Shown: positions 42,561 through 54,760 of the stretch, piece by piece | Position numbering within the stretch: the stretch's first letter is position 1 | Layout of the letters: every line of letters begins with the position of its first letter | NCBI RefSeq assembly: GCF_021347895.1 | Contig: NC_067124.1 | Coordinates: forward strand, 13,630,521 to 13,694,520 | Direction: 5' to 3' | DNA from: Acanthochromis polyacanthus | Lineage: Eukaryota > Chordata > Actinopteri > Pomacentridae | DNA length: 64,000 nt | Notes under the pieces: generated by a model | Told to the model about the DNA's origin: nothing | What the model saw: the letters and a program-made list of their open reading frames with translations, nothing else | The model's database searches: none | Made by a program: the position numbers and the translations under genes

Positions 42561-44072
42561 ATCCATTATATGTGCCTTCGGTCCTGCCTTCACTTCACTG
42601 TTTTTAGTTTTTATTACACATGAAAAGCTATAAAGAAGCCAGAAGTCCAGTCAAGACATACATCATGATGCAGGCTACAATAGTGATTCATTCTCTCAAC
42701 TTTTGTCAAATGTTATATATTAAAAGTTCTAAATTTTCTGGTCTGGATGGAATGCAGAATTGATAGCTGAAACCTTGGTGGACAGACATTGATCAATAGC
42801 TCCATTATACACCGCCATTCCTTTTTCATGAACACCACTCTGCATGCTCTGTCTCTTTAACTGCAAGCAGGTATTAGAAGCCACAGAGGATCTATCTTAA
42901 AGGCTTTGCACTCACTGTTGGATTATGACGGCCGATTACATCCTGTCTTGTACGTTTTCTGATGTGTTATTTGATGCTGTTACCAGGCACAATGACCATC
43001 TACACTAGCAGTAATGTGCTCAGTCAAATGTGAGGGACCCACAGCATCATTTCTGCTTGGCATGTATTGGGCACAGGGCCAGAGCTATTGAGACTAACCT
43101 CCCATGACATACGTTTGTCCTGTTATACAGAGTAACTTGATACTATTATATGGCTCTCTGGATTGTGAACTCAGTAACTGGCCATCTGGCAAGCATTAAG
43201 GCAAAATGATTGTGATGAATTGGCTTTTATTTGAATGAGTAAGCCAATGGGTGGGATGATACTGCAGCAGCATGGATGGTACCAGAGATGACTAAAATCC
43301 TTACAGACAGGAAAACAGGACTGGTTTTACCTATTTCTAATGAGGATAAAAATGCTGTTCTACCAAAATTCAGATGAGCATATTTCTCTTGGTTCATAGT
43401 AAATAATGCCTTAGTACAGTTCAGTTTGAATTTTTTACAAATTCTTTTTTACTTCCTCAATCTCAGAGATGAAAACTGGATAAGTTGGTCACTACTTCCA
43501 TAGCCAGGAACTCACAATAACAGCATCTTTTCATTAGATTTGATAATGTCATCAGGGCTGTTTTTTGTCCTTTAGAGTTGCCTAAAGTCAACTGTTGTGG
43601 AAGACAGCTGTTTGACCAGATGGAGTACCTCTCCATGTGACAAGTAGACTAAATTTTATGCTTAAAAACTGTGAGTGTGGTCACGTTTTTTTTTTCACTT
43701 TCTATTCATCAAGAAATTATTGAACGTTAATTGCCAAACCACGTCTTCAGTGACACAGCCCTACATGAGGAAGAGAAGAGTCTGGATATCTTCTCTCTTT
43801 CTAAATGTGAATATACACTGATATAACCTGCATGATACTGTTCCCCAAAACAGGTCTGACACATCATTGCATGGACACACAACTTCTGGAAGCGTTCTGT
43901 TGTGTCTGGCAACAGATGTTGGTATCGAATCTCTTGGGTCCAGTGGGTTGTGCAGATGTTGATGCAATTGGAATCTTGGGAGTTTGGAGCCTTGAGCTCT
44001 TGGTCTTGTTCCTCAGCAGTTTTTGGAGTGTGGCAGTGGACACTGTATTAGGCTGCCTGGTCTAGACCAACA
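42561..44072. other. Non-coding, nothing recognised
   Basis: AT-rich, with no repeat, RNA gene or domain seen. Confidence 0.4.
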
Positions 44073-44280
44073 GGGGCAGTGGTGGGGCAATGGTTAAGTG
44101 TCAGAAGGTCAGAGGTTCAAACCCCGGTGTGGCCACTGTCAGGCCCTTGAGTAAGGCCCTTAACCCTTCCTGCTCCAGAGGTGCTATGCTATGGCTGACC
44201 CTGCGCTGTGACCCCAACTGGGATATGCGAAAAACAACATTTCACAGTGCTGTAAATGTATTTGTGACAAATAAGGTCTT
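44073..44280 (+). mobile_element. tRNA-derived SINE (second family)
   Basis: The head GGGGCAGTGGTGGGGCAATG contains a tRNA-like A box (TGGTTAAGTG) and a B box (AGGTTCAAACCCC). A body with GGCCCTTGAGTAAGGCCCTT (a core common in fish SINEs) follows, and the tail ends TTTGTGACAAATAAGG. It differs from the family at 29482 and 54407 in body and tail. Target duplications were not clear. Confidence 0.78.
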
Positions 44281-47200
44281 AAATTGTTTTTTAACAATGT
44301 TCAAGTGGGTCTTACAGGTAAAAGTAACATCCACATGAATGCCAGGACCCAAGGTTTCCCAGCAGAACGCTGAACTCATATCTCTCAGATCATTAATGTT
44401 ATTTGCTTTGCTTGTATGTTGCGGCTGATCGGTGTATATGTTAATGATGACTTTTTTTTCACATTTATTGAGCAACCCTTTCATATACTGAATTTGTTTT
44501 TATCCTCACAGAGATAGAAAAGCTGTTCTGTCCCTTTTCATATCTGCTAAAAAAAAGTGTTATTTTTTTAAGCACTCAGTGCTCACTTTTCACATCAGGA
44601 GGTAATTTTACTCAGGTCAGTACATTTGCTACATGTGCACTGTGACTAACCTATGATATTTTTTATAGCCAAAATGATCATAAAGGTCTTGCTGGTGGAA
44701 ATTATATAATAAATACAGTGAAGATAGAATGGGATGATACAAGTTTGAAAGACGTGGAGACTTTTTTTTCATGGTTAGAGCTGCGGGCCAGGAACCTTTT
44801 AACTTTTGTGACAAACTTGCTTTCCGTGGAGCACAATTGTTGTATTGAACTTTGGTGAGCATCTGCTTGTCATTGAGAACATGTGACTATGATTTATGAC
44901 TTAGATTCAACATCGAGACATGAATGGATGGGAGAAGAGTTGATGCCAGAAGATCCGGTTATATTCTTCATATTTACCTTCGTGGGCCAAGGTCAGATTT
45001 TGTATGACATAAATCTTATGATACAAGTTAACACAAGGCATTGTGATAAATGTCCATACTGAGATGAGATCATGACTGCACACGCAATGTCATTTTAGGG
45101 AGAGAGATGTTACTAAAGGGAGACGTGTCAGTTGTATTTTGTCAATTTCACCTTCTGACTCACACGGACTGCAGAGTATTAGGCTGTGAGCCATCAGTTG
45201 ATGCTATTATACCATAGCCATAATTCAATAGGCACTGATCTGATCTGTGTCTCTGACACAGTTGACATTTTGTGAAAGAAACAACACTGAACTGGAAGTA
45301 ACAGCACATTTTTCTCCAGAGCCAAAGGAACAAACTCAAGGGATTATCTGGACCAGTAGCCATTTTAAACAGTTTTCTTTTCTGTAGAACACCTAATTAC
45401 TTTTATTTTCAAGTCTTCCGGTGCTGCAAATGGTAGATGGTTGTTTTTTCTTTCAGAGGAATTACATTTTGAGTGTGTTACTTTCTTGTCCGGCACACTA
45501 CTTCTGGCTGGGAGGTACAATGAACAAAGTGCACGACTTGTCACGCAACATCACAAGTTTGTAGTGTGTTTATTGTAGGCACAAACAAACAAAAAAAAAA
45601 CATTACTTATAGACAAACTGTTGTGACAATCAAGTGTTTTGTCTTGTAAATGTACCTATGTGGTGCTTTTTATATGTTAGAAGACATATCATGTGCACAA
45701 CAAGCAGTGGCTAAATATTTCCACCTTGAAACTGCAGTGTACCGATGACCTTCTCCGAAAAACAGGATTCAGATTTCTGGGGTTTCATACTAAAGGAGCC
45801 AGTTCTGTCAACTTACATGGTGGCTCTGTCTATGTTATTACTCTCCTTTAGTATTTGTTCTTGGCTACAACATGTATGGCGGCATTACTCCAATATTTAG
45901 AATTGAAAGTGAGCTCATGTGCTCGAGCTGCAGTGAGTGGAGAAACAAATCTAAGCTATTTTAAGGCAGGGATTGTTTTCATGAAGTAAAAACAATCTGA
46001 AAGTGAAAATTTTGGACACAGAGGTGGGTTTTTAGAGTTTTAGCCAATTACCAGAGAAAGACTTTAAGGCCAGCTTCAAGGCCAATTAACCCCCATTTCA
46101 CCCTTCCCAACAATCTGATCTGGAACCTCGGTCTGACCCGATGTTCTGATCTGGTAACGTGACGCTTTTACAGATCCAGTGTTGAACCTTCCAAACTGCT
46201 GGTAGGGTCATTAAACCTGCCCCTTTAATATTAAACATAGCTTAATTTTAAGTGTAGTTAAAATGATTCAATTATCTCAGCAACAGGAAACATTTCGCCC
46301 TTGTGGCTAACGTTAGCTACAAATATGAACCCATATATTACCTTTAATTCTTACTGAAGAACAGACCAAGTTGCCCACATCAACCATCTCATTTTCTCAT
46401 GCACACTCATTGAACCTTCTGCTTTTGCTTTTTCTTACTAAGTTTTATTAGTGTTGCAGCGAGTTGTTGCACCACGGTCTCTGTTTTCATAAGACGTGCT
46501 GCTTCCTGACTGTTCAATCTGGCGCAATAAGCTTAACAATGTGTGATCCAACATTATTTTTCAAATCTTAAAGTGTGAGTATGTTTGAGACTAGAGAGGA
46601 GAATATCTGTGAAGTTTCTCCTGATGTATGTGAGGCAGCCTGATTTCATCGTCTGTTAGGATTTTAAAATTCCTATGGTGTGAACCTGGCCTCAGGTTTG
46701 AGTGAAATCTATAAAGTAAACGCATCTATACCCCTTGTGATGCTTCAAGCTAGTTTTGACTGATACATTTGAGACTGACTTTAACTGAAACTGAAAACAA
46801 GCAACAGTAAAACATTAATAAATATATTAAAGATATGCTGAAACATATTTATGACATGTCACAAACAAATGGAATCTGTCAAAGATACATTTTTTCCACA
46901 AAACAGAAATAAGAATTGCAGTTTAGCTGCATAGTAACATCATGTTGAGGGTACTGGGCTGCAGATATGTTCAACATCAATATGTGGCAACCCTGTTAAA
47001 ACTGTTTTCATTATGTTAATTAACCATAAAATCTTTGCTGCATTATTTTTTTCTTTCTGCATATGGGTAGTATATAAAGCAGGTTGATTCTTTTATTACT
47101 GTATTTGACAGCATTCTGTGTGGCTGTATGTATGCATCACAGTTGTGAATTATACTACAAAAAGTGAGAATAAAAAATGGTTCTTTTCTACTTTAGTCTA

Positions 47201-49168
47201 GAAGGGGTAAAGAATGAGACATTGTTTTCCTTTCTTTCCCAGATTTTCTGCCATAAACAGTTTAAAACCATTTACCTGTGATATGTTTAAAGCATCCAGC
47301 TAAAATGTTTGAAAAAGGATTAATTTTGTGCATCCTCCCTGTACTGCGAGACAGCTGCTTGATGGAGAACAGCCACAGTCAGCGTATCATGATGATGTGC
47401 TGATGAACACGTGGGACCCCTCAGTGTCTACACCACAGAGGGACAGATGGAGGTCCATCCGCTTGATACCTCTCAGTGGGACGTCAATAGCTCTCACTTG
47501 AACTTAAAAGTGAGTAACTTCCTGTTCTTCCTTCTGTTCATCTTTTATTGTTTCCTTATAAACTCCAGTCCTTTGGTATGCTTTGCTGTCTGGATTAAAG
47601 AACCTCGACTGTCAGGAGCAAGAAGGACCGCTGGGATAGAGCAGCGCCATAAACGGCAGCATTCACATACCGTATCCGAGTTGACTTCAGTCTTGGGTAC
47701 CACCACAAAGCAGAACTGTGCACTTTGATCTGGTAAATAACACCAGCGGTTTGTCATTTGATAGAGGGCTTGAGTGTGAGAAGTATGGTACACAATAACA
47801 TTTGGACATATTTTGTCAAGATATGGTTTAACCCAACGGGTCTAACCCAAGCTGGGATTCAGAATGTCAGTTATTATCAGAATAACAAATGTGGTGTACA
47901 CCAGAATACACTGTACCATGAAATGTGTGAATGCTTATTCTGACTGGCTTGTTTTTCAACATATGATTCAGCCACTAAGTGAGAAATGTCTATTGTCAAT
48001 GTGAAATAAATATTTGGGCTGTTTGCAACTGATATTGGAAAAACATGCACAGTAAAAAAGGGCATTAATCGCAGATTGAACCACGTGAGTGTGTGCTTCG
48101 TGTCCTACAGAAAAAAGATGAGCTCGGTTTCACAAATAACTTCTAACTTATCTCCGGTCAGCAGTAAGTGGCCTGCAGGGCGGCTCTATCAGCCGGCCAC
48201 TCTTGACCTTGCATGACTCTGCTTGAGCACCAGTTAGTCTGGCCAATAACCAGAACAGCTCAGACCACTTTAGCCAATCTGCCACAACAGCAACAACAAA
48301 AATACAGGTATCTTTTTATCTTTTTTTTCCTGAGATGAAAAGTCTGCAATGACAGGATGAGTGAAACATACTTTGGTTTCTCTGCTTATAAACTTGTTTC
48401 CTCATCCATGATTTCTAGATTCATTTTCTCTCACTCTGTCTTAAATCTCAGTGTTTGGTTTCTTTTCTTCCTTCCATCCGTCTAGCTTTCCCCTTTCTGC
48501 TTTTCATTCATGTCTCTGAGTTTTTCGACCTTCCTCCCCCCCCCAGTCTCTCTCTCAGCTCACCACACTGACACTTCACCATCAGGGAGAGGCGCTAATC
48601 TTTTTGACAAGAACCTTTTCTTCCGCCAGCTCAAGTAGGGCTCTGCTACAGTATGTGTGTGTCTTATGGGAACTCTGAGTGTGTTGTGAGTCAGAAGCTG
48701 ATGACGGGATGAGGTTAGAGTTATGATGTGTGTTCCCGAGGCGCTGGAGATCTCTTCGCAGACCTCTCTTTGGGAAGCCTGTGGAGAAAAACAGAGTCAA
48801 AAAAGCTCTAATTACTAAAAATATCAACTCACTGATTCAGGAATAACGTTGATCATATTTTATGATACATGTTTTTCATTGTTTTGTTTTTTTTATGCTG
48901 CAGTTCATTGTGACAGATGCTTTTCTTAATTAGCTGACTGTACTGCTTTCAACGCTGTTTTGATATCTTGGGGCAAAATCTGATTCTGTTCAGTTCAGAG
49001 TAAAAGTATCCAGAGAGAGTACTTCAGATTATCACAGAGCAAAAGGGTGCTTTGTAAACTTTGCAAAGTAGTTTCATACCACAACAATAGACAGGGCCTA
49101 ATTTAGCACAACGGCACTTTACATCTGTGAGCTTCTCTCCAGCTCTCTGTGCTCACGTATGCTGCATT
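44281..49168. other. Non-coding over almost 5 kb
   Basis: No gene or transposon recognised. Exon-like pieces with GTGAGT (about 47395-47512) and a pyrimidine-AG start (48109) lack a sustained frame. GCTAACGTTAGCT, a small palindromic word, is at about 46307-46319. A C-rich tract is at 48535-48544. Confidence 0.35.
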
Positions 49169-49708
49169 TTTACCCTCGTGTCATCCTGCGGGTCAAATTG
49201 ACCCACTTTAGAGATTGAAAATGTGGGAAAAAAATAGATTTTCACAGTGAAGCTTCTGATGCGCACATTTTCAACATTTTTGGGAAATTTTTGAAAAATT
49301 TTTGGTGGAGAAAAAGAAATGTTAAAATGCTTCTTAAGAGCATTCACGGAAATCTGGCAAAATCCAGCAAAATTCACTGGATTTTGGTTGATTTTTTTAT
49401 GAATGTTCAAAGAAAATATTCGAAGTTTTACTGATATATATGCAGTCACTTCAGATATTTTTAGGATTTTTTTGGAAAATTTTTACTCATTTTTTGAAAA
49501 CATTTATAAGAATTTTCTTGCCACATTTGCAGGATTTTTAAAATGAAACTTTTAAGGGAAACTTGTAAGGAATTATTTGAATTTTCTTCCTGAAGGTTTT
49601 GCAAATTTTCAGAAATTTGGGGAATGTTTTTGCTGAATTTTTGGATTATTTTCAGACAAGGAAACAGTAATTTTTGGTGCCTGTAAATGAAGACAACAGG
49701 AGGGTTAA
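49169..49708. mobile_element. Non-autonomous element with GGGTCAAATTGACCC end
   Basis: The left side reads TACCCTCGTGTCATCCTGCG then GGGTCAAATTGACCCA. The right end read inward is TTAACCCTCCTGTTGTCTTC. These are imperfect inverted repeats. The interior is made of T-rich runs such as TTTTTGGGAAATTTTTGAAA. I recall this CCCTCCTGTTGTC/GGGTCAAATTGACCC pair as a common fish element. It has no coding capacity and lies 28 bp before the Merlin element. Confidence 0.6.
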
Positions 49709-49736
49709 AACACCTAAACTCCCAATAAAGCTTTTC

Positions 49737-50050
49737 GGTAACACTTTCTATGAAGCCCACATTTATAATGCATTATAATGGCATCCATAATGCATTATAA
49801 TGCATTCATAATGCCTCATAACTACACTTATAAGCAAACATAATGCTTCATGATGCTTTATATCAATGGTCATAAAACATTATAATGTCATTTATAATGA
49901 ATTATAATGACTTGTTCCATGGATGCTCATGAATACTCATGAACACTACATCCATAATGCTTTATGAGGTATGAAGCCCTGACAATCACAATGCATTGTG
50001 AGGGCATTCATAATGCTTCATAACTACACTCATAATGCTTTATGATGCAC
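49737..50050 (+). repeat. Left terminal inverted repeat of Merlin, 314 bp
   Basis: It is rich in CATTATAATG-type palindromic words (for example GCATTATAATGC) that recur across the arm. It pairs with 53709-54022. Confidence 0.9.
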
Positions 50051-50639
50051 TGAAAAAGTAAAACAAAGCTATTGTACATTTAATGTATATTTTCACATTC
50101 GAATAACTGAAAATTATTTGGTTGATCACTGAATCAAATGTTTTTTTAGGTTTGAATCTAGTATTTTTTACATTTAATGAATGTAAAATTTGCCGCAGGA
50201 CATGAAACTGGAATTCTTCATTTGATCAGGATATTGTTTTAAATTGAATGTGGTTTGTGGGTGTAGTACACACGTATTTCTAGGGGGCGGTAACGCGCCA
50301 GAATGGTGGTTGCACCTGCCTGACCTAGAAAATGAAAGAAGACGGAGGATTGATACGAAAAAGGTCGAAGTGGCGGCAAAAGTGAAGAGACGGAGGACAG
50401 TAACCAGCACAACCTCACTGTTTTCAGAGAGCCCGTGGCACGAAAAGCAACTTTTGTAGTGAGTATTAAACAGTAGACATTATATACCGACGACGGTAAC
50501 TTAAATTCAAGTAAATGTGTATCTGCCTTTGGCTTTACGATCGAGAGCGTGTGTGTGATAGCATGTTTTAGCTAGCGCTAATGTAATACATTGTTCTAAC
50601 CTTAGCTAGCAAGTACCTGGCTAACTGAACCTGATATTC

Positions 50640-50990
50640 GTTAGTAGTTGACGGTGACAACGTTTCTCAGCGAGAAGTCGCTGTGACGGTTTCTGGGGCT
50701 CATTATGTCAAAGTAGCCACGGTCACAGCCACCGCCGCCTTACGTCGCGGCTGTTGGCGGAGGCGGTCTGTCGCCGGACGACATAATGAGCCCGGTTGAC
50801 ATTTGCCCCGACCGCCGGCGACTCCCGGGGCTTATTGTGTTGTCCGGCGGTGGACCGGCGACCGGGGCTGAAGCGGGCACGATATCTCCATTTAGAAAAT
50901 AGCTGTTGCGGGCAGGGCGGTGTCAACCGCGGCTCATTGCGTTTTCCTACGGTGACCGGAGTTCAACCGGGAATCATTTCTGTGCTGAAA
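50640..50990. promoter_or_regulatory. CpG-rich block inside Merlin, possible promoter
   Basis: CpG density jumps here (CCGCCGCCTTACGTCGCGG, GACCGCCGGCGACTCCCGGG) while the rest of the element is AT-rich. A 14-bp perfect inverted repeat, GGGCTCATTATGTC (50696-50709) and GACATAATGAGCCC (50780-50793), frames part of it, and related words recur at about 50818 and 50930. This could be the transposase promoter. Confidence 0.4.
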
Positions 50991-51773
50991 TCGCAGGTGC
51001 AGGGGGTGGGGGAGGGTCGATATTGGTCTCACGGTATTAAAAAAAACAACAGAAGATGGCTCAGTGGTCGTTCAAGCAGTCCAGTTGCTGGTGGTATCGA
51101 CCATTGCTTAATGTTACTCTGTTTGAGAAGAGTTTCTATTAAGTTTTGTGTTTTAGCCATATGCTGAACAAACACAGTATAAAAAACTAGAGGTGGTTAA
51201 GTCTCAATATTTTATTTTGATCTTACTGTTCTTCTGCTTTAAGGTTTTCAAGTCAGGTGTATAAAATAGGTGGCAATTGCATTTACAATATTTGATGTGA
51301 AAATGTAAAATTTGGATTATTTCTAGCTTCACTGCTGAAATTATTTTTTCCAAGCATTTTTCAGTTTCCTTGAATTTCCTTAAATTATGATTAATATTGA
51401 AGTTGCCACAATATTACACATTTTTGGGAAGCATTAGCAAATGTGATATTAGGAAAACAATTATTTTATGCAATAATTATTTTAGCTGGTTTAAAATGGA
51501 ATCATGAAGGACTCCTAAAGCTACACATTTTAGCAAGTTCTGTCAATATCAAAAGGGTATTTGTGTTCTATGAAACAAATGATTACCTACTTTATAACTA
51601 AATGTTTCTCATTCAACTACAGGGAAGCTATGCTTGCACTGGGAATTTGAAATGAAAAGCCACTGTGGCTCACTCATAAGAGTAACAATGAGCCACCTTT
51701 TGTTAATGGAATATTTTGTCCATTGGGCAAGTGGTTTTGAAGTTGTTTTCATCTCTTTGTCGGTTCTCCTCAG

Positions 51774-52804
51774 GATTACGTCTGAAGCAGACAGATCTTA
51801 TTGAAGATGGTGTTGCAGGCAGTAGCAGGACCTTAACCAAGATGGCTTCATCTCTGAGAAAAGTATAAAAACAGACCACATTTTTGCTTTTATTTAACCT
51901 ACTTGAATCAAATGTGCAGGGACCATAATCAGGCCATTCAAAATTGAATTTGTATAACATGAAAAGGAGAATAACATCTCAAATTAAATTTCCAAAGTGG
52001 AATATGATTGAAGCCTTTGTTAACAGGAACAGAATTTCAAATCATGCTGATGGGCTGCATGATTTGAAATTTTGTCAAAACCTACCATGGCTTTACAGTT
52101 AGTTTTTGAGTACCATAGTTGAGGCTGGATGTGTGAATATAGTAATACACCTTAACAAAGCTTAACTGAATTGTCATTGTTTCCTACATGCACGTCTGCA
52201 ATCGTGCTGTGTGCAAACTTCGAGTTCAATGTCAAATGAAAGTTGGTGGCCATCATTGCTTTGTTATGCTGGACGAAAGCAAGTTCTCACACAAAAGAAA
52301 GGTAAGATGCATTTTTATGATACACGTGTGTGTGTGTGTGCGCACGCATGCATTTCTATTCAAGGAAATGTCATTACCTGTGCATGTAACTATTAATCCG
52401 AAAATTACAAAAAATATGTTTGACAGTACAACCGGGGGAGAATGGGACCAGCATGAAGACGGAATAAAAAATGGGTATTTGGTATGCTGGAAGTTGCGCA
52501 GACCACCAGGAGACCGATTTTCAAGATCATCGCAAAGCGTTCCAAAGAGCAGCTTCTTCCCATCATACACCGCCATATTAGGAGGGGATCCAGCATTGTG
52601 ACCGATGAGTGGAGAGCTCTGTCAGAGGAAGATTATGATCACCATACTGTCTGCCACTGGAGACACTTTGTAGATTCTGTAACCAGAGCCCATACACAAA
52701 ACTTAGAGAGGGCCTGGCAAACATTTAAATGTGAGATTTGGTGTCATGGAGGCAATCGAACGACCAAGCTGTTAAAAGAGCATTTAAGAGTAATTGAGTG
52801 TTAG
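51774..52804 (+). pseudogene. Merlin (ISXO2/IS1595-like) transposase, three exons, decayed
   Basis: The enzyme would cut and insert the surrounding element. Three exons join in consistent phase: 51774-51862 (after CTCCTCAG; LRLKQTDLIEDGVAGSSRTL; donor GTATAA), 52194-52301 (VCNRAVCKL...MKVGGHHCFVMLDESKF; donor GTAAGA) and 52427-52804 (after TTTGACAG; YNRGRM...). The join gives the diagnostic DESKF...KRK|YNRGR block. Catalytic residues visible: Asp of LDESKF, Asp of VTDEWRAL and Glu of NLERAW, with the HWRHFVD segment between the last two. Two lesions show decay: an in-frame TGA at 52454-52456, as expected from CGA by CpG loss, and AC instead of AG at the second exon's acceptor (52192-52193). 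The upstream exons, including a zinc-ribbon start, were not identified. The protein ends ...HLRVIEC. Confidence 0.85.
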
Positions 52805-52920
52805 TACTGGCTTGGGAGATCGCATAGAAATGGCATTCTCGGGTGCCTTTTTCATGATATTAGAAAATTTAATGTTTATGAGTGTTGATATGGATTTATG
52901 AAAGGTTCTTTGTATTGTTT

Positions 52921-53220
52921 TATACCTCTTTTTAAATAGTTGCTTGTTTGTTCGAGCACCCTGAATAAACTTGTATTTGTAAATAAATTTATTTGTTTGT
53001 ACTATTAGGGCATGGTCATATCCCAGCTGGCAAACATACTTTAGTGTGATCGTGTTTACATATGTATACTGTTTACCTGTAAGTGTTGAGATGCACTTTA
53101 AAAAGCTGCTTCAAGCAAACGTCCTTTAATGCCCCTCTGGGGGGAGGGCGTTCTTTGGTTAAATTTTGTATTTTATATCTCTTATAATAGTAGCTAGTTT
53201 GTTTGACACCCTGAATAAAC
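52921..53220 (+). repeat. Duplicated 3' block with AATAAA, 250 bp apart
   Basis: TATACCTCTTTTTAAATAGT...CACCCTGAATAAAC ends at 52970, and a diverged second copy (TATATCTCTTATAATAGT...CACCCTGAATAAAC) ends at 53220. Both carry an AATAAA polyadenylation signal after the transposase stop. Confidence 0.7.
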
Positions 53221-53349
53221 TGTAAAAATATATTTGGTCTTTTTCTTACTTTGAATATGTATTTTGAATACCTTGAGTTTCCATTTCTACAGAACCTGCA
53301 TTTACTGTGTTATGTTTTGCATACTAATCACTTAAGATGCAACATATAT

Positions 53350-53708
53350 TCTTATAAATGCATCCAAATGCATCACACTTTACTTAGCCCCTACAATGAA
53401 GCGTTATGATGGATTATGCATTATTATAAATGCATCCATATGTATGTCACTTTACTTAATGCATACAATGATGACTAATGATACTTCATAGGCTATTATT
53501 ACATACTATGAGTTGTCACTACAGTTGACTTGAGTTGTGTGTATAGGTAATCATAATGTATTCTGAGCAGTCAGTGAAGAGTGCATTATAATACACTGTG
53601 AGTGCCCTCATGAAGCATAATATAGGTGTTCATAAGTACTCAAGAGCAGCCATATAACTAGCCATTATAATTCATTATAAGTGATATGTTTTATGACTGT
53701 TGATATAG
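53350..53708. repeat. Subterminal repeats of Merlin
   Basis: Many diverged copies of CATTATAAT / ATGCATCC / CTTTACTTA words continue inward from the right inverted repeat. They suggest arrays of binding sites or repeated internal duplication of the arm. Confidence 0.6.
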
Positions 53709-54022
53709 TGCATCATAAAGCATTATGAGTGTAGTTATGAAGCATTATGAATGCCCTCACAATGCATTGTGATTGTCGGGGCTTCATACCTCATAAAGCA
53801 TTATGGATGTAGTGTTCATGAGTATTCATGAGCATCAATAGAACAAGTCATTATAATTCATTGTAAATGACATTATAATGTTTTATGACCGTTAATATAA
53901 AGCATCATGAAGCATTATGTTTGCTTATTAAGTGTAGTTATGAGGCATTATGAATGCATTATAATGCATTATGGATGCCATTATAATGCATTATGAATGT
54001 GGGCTTCATAGAAAGTGTTACC
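53709..54022 (-). repeat. Right terminal inverted repeat of Merlin, 314 bp
   Basis: Reverse complement of 49737-50050 with scattered mismatches. Confidence 0.9.
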
Positions 54023-54030
54023 AGGTTTTC

Positions 54031-54406
54031 TTATTTAGATTTTGTATTTCCTTTGTGAGATAATGGAATGAGTACAAAATAGTGACTGAAATGTGGTCCA
54101 TTATGACTACATGTTCATCAGTTGTCACTTCGAAATTTCTTCTGAAACCCTATTTTATTACCACGTACAACATGAGTTAAAGGTGACAGCTGTGTTGCGA
54201 CTTTAGCTTTACTGTCATAGAATTTGAAGCTGCCATGAAAGTCAAAAAACAACCACACTAAAATAAAAAAAAAAATTGCTTTAGCTTCTTCTGGCGTCTT
54301 AATGTTCCCCTCAGTTCATTATACACTTTGTTTAAAATACAGATTGAATTCTCTTGGCTGTTTAGATAGAAACCTGGATCATTTTTGTGGTTGCACATCT
54401 GATTTA
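54031..54406. other. Short non-coding gap
   Basis: AT-rich spacer with no feature seen. Confidence 0.4.
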
Positions 54407-54760
54407 GGGCTGCACAGTGAAGTAGTGGTTAGCACTTTCGCCTTGCAGCAAGAAGATCCCAGGTTCAAGTCCCAGCCTGGGCCTGGGATCTTTCTGCATG
54501 GAGTTTGCATGTTCTCCCTGTGCATGTGTGTGTTTTCTCCGGGCACTCCGGCTTCCTCCCACAGTCCAAAAATATGCTGAGGTTAATTGATTATTCTAAA
54601 TTGCCTGTAGATGTGAATGTGAGTGTGATTGTTTGTCTGTATATGTAGCCCTGTGACAGACTGGTGACCTGTCCAGGGTGTCCCCTGCCTTCGCCCGAGT
54701 CAGCTGGGATAGGCTCCAGCACCCCCCGTGACCCTAGTGAGGATAAAGTGGTGTATAGAG
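54407..54760 (+). mobile_element. tRNA-derived SINE, sense, full length
   Basis: The head GGGCTGCACAGTGAAGTAGT contains an A box (GTGGTTAGCACTTTCGCC, about 54425) and a B box (GGTTCAAGTCC, about 54462). The body words GGAGTTTGCATGTTCTCCCT, GGCTTCCTCCCACAGTCC and CAGCTGGGATAGGCTCCAGC follow, then the tail GAGGATAAAGTGGTGTATAG. It is the same family as the antisense copy at 29482-29846. Confidence 0.9.

Larger units (their letters stand above)
49737..54022 (+). mobile_element. Merlin-superfamily DNA transposon, 4286 bp
   Basis: The ends are GGTAACACTTTCTATGAAGC on the left and its exact reverse complement on the right. The full inverted repeats are about 314 bp each (49737-50050 and 53709-54022). 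The flanks agttttc-like agcttttc (49729-49736) and aggttttc (54023-54030) form an 8-bp target duplication with one mismatch. Eight to nine bp fits Merlin. The interior encodes an ISXO2/IS1016-type DDE transposase in at least three exons, the diagnostic protein of Merlin. A CpG-rich block lies near the 5' end, and polyadenylation-type sequences follow the gene. The element is complete in structure, but its transposase is decayed. Confidence 0.88.

Noticed and set aside
47395..47512. Exon-like piece ending at GTGAGT
   Set aside because: The open frame is short, lacks a good acceptor and has stops just upstream.
52188..52193. ATG at 52188 as the transposase start
   Set aside because: Family comparison and phase indicate that this is the intron end just before a mid-protein exon, not a start.
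54425..54475. tRNA gene reading of the A and B boxes
   Set aside because: The boxes belong to the head of a SINE. No cloverleaf-complete tRNA with an acceptor stem is visible.
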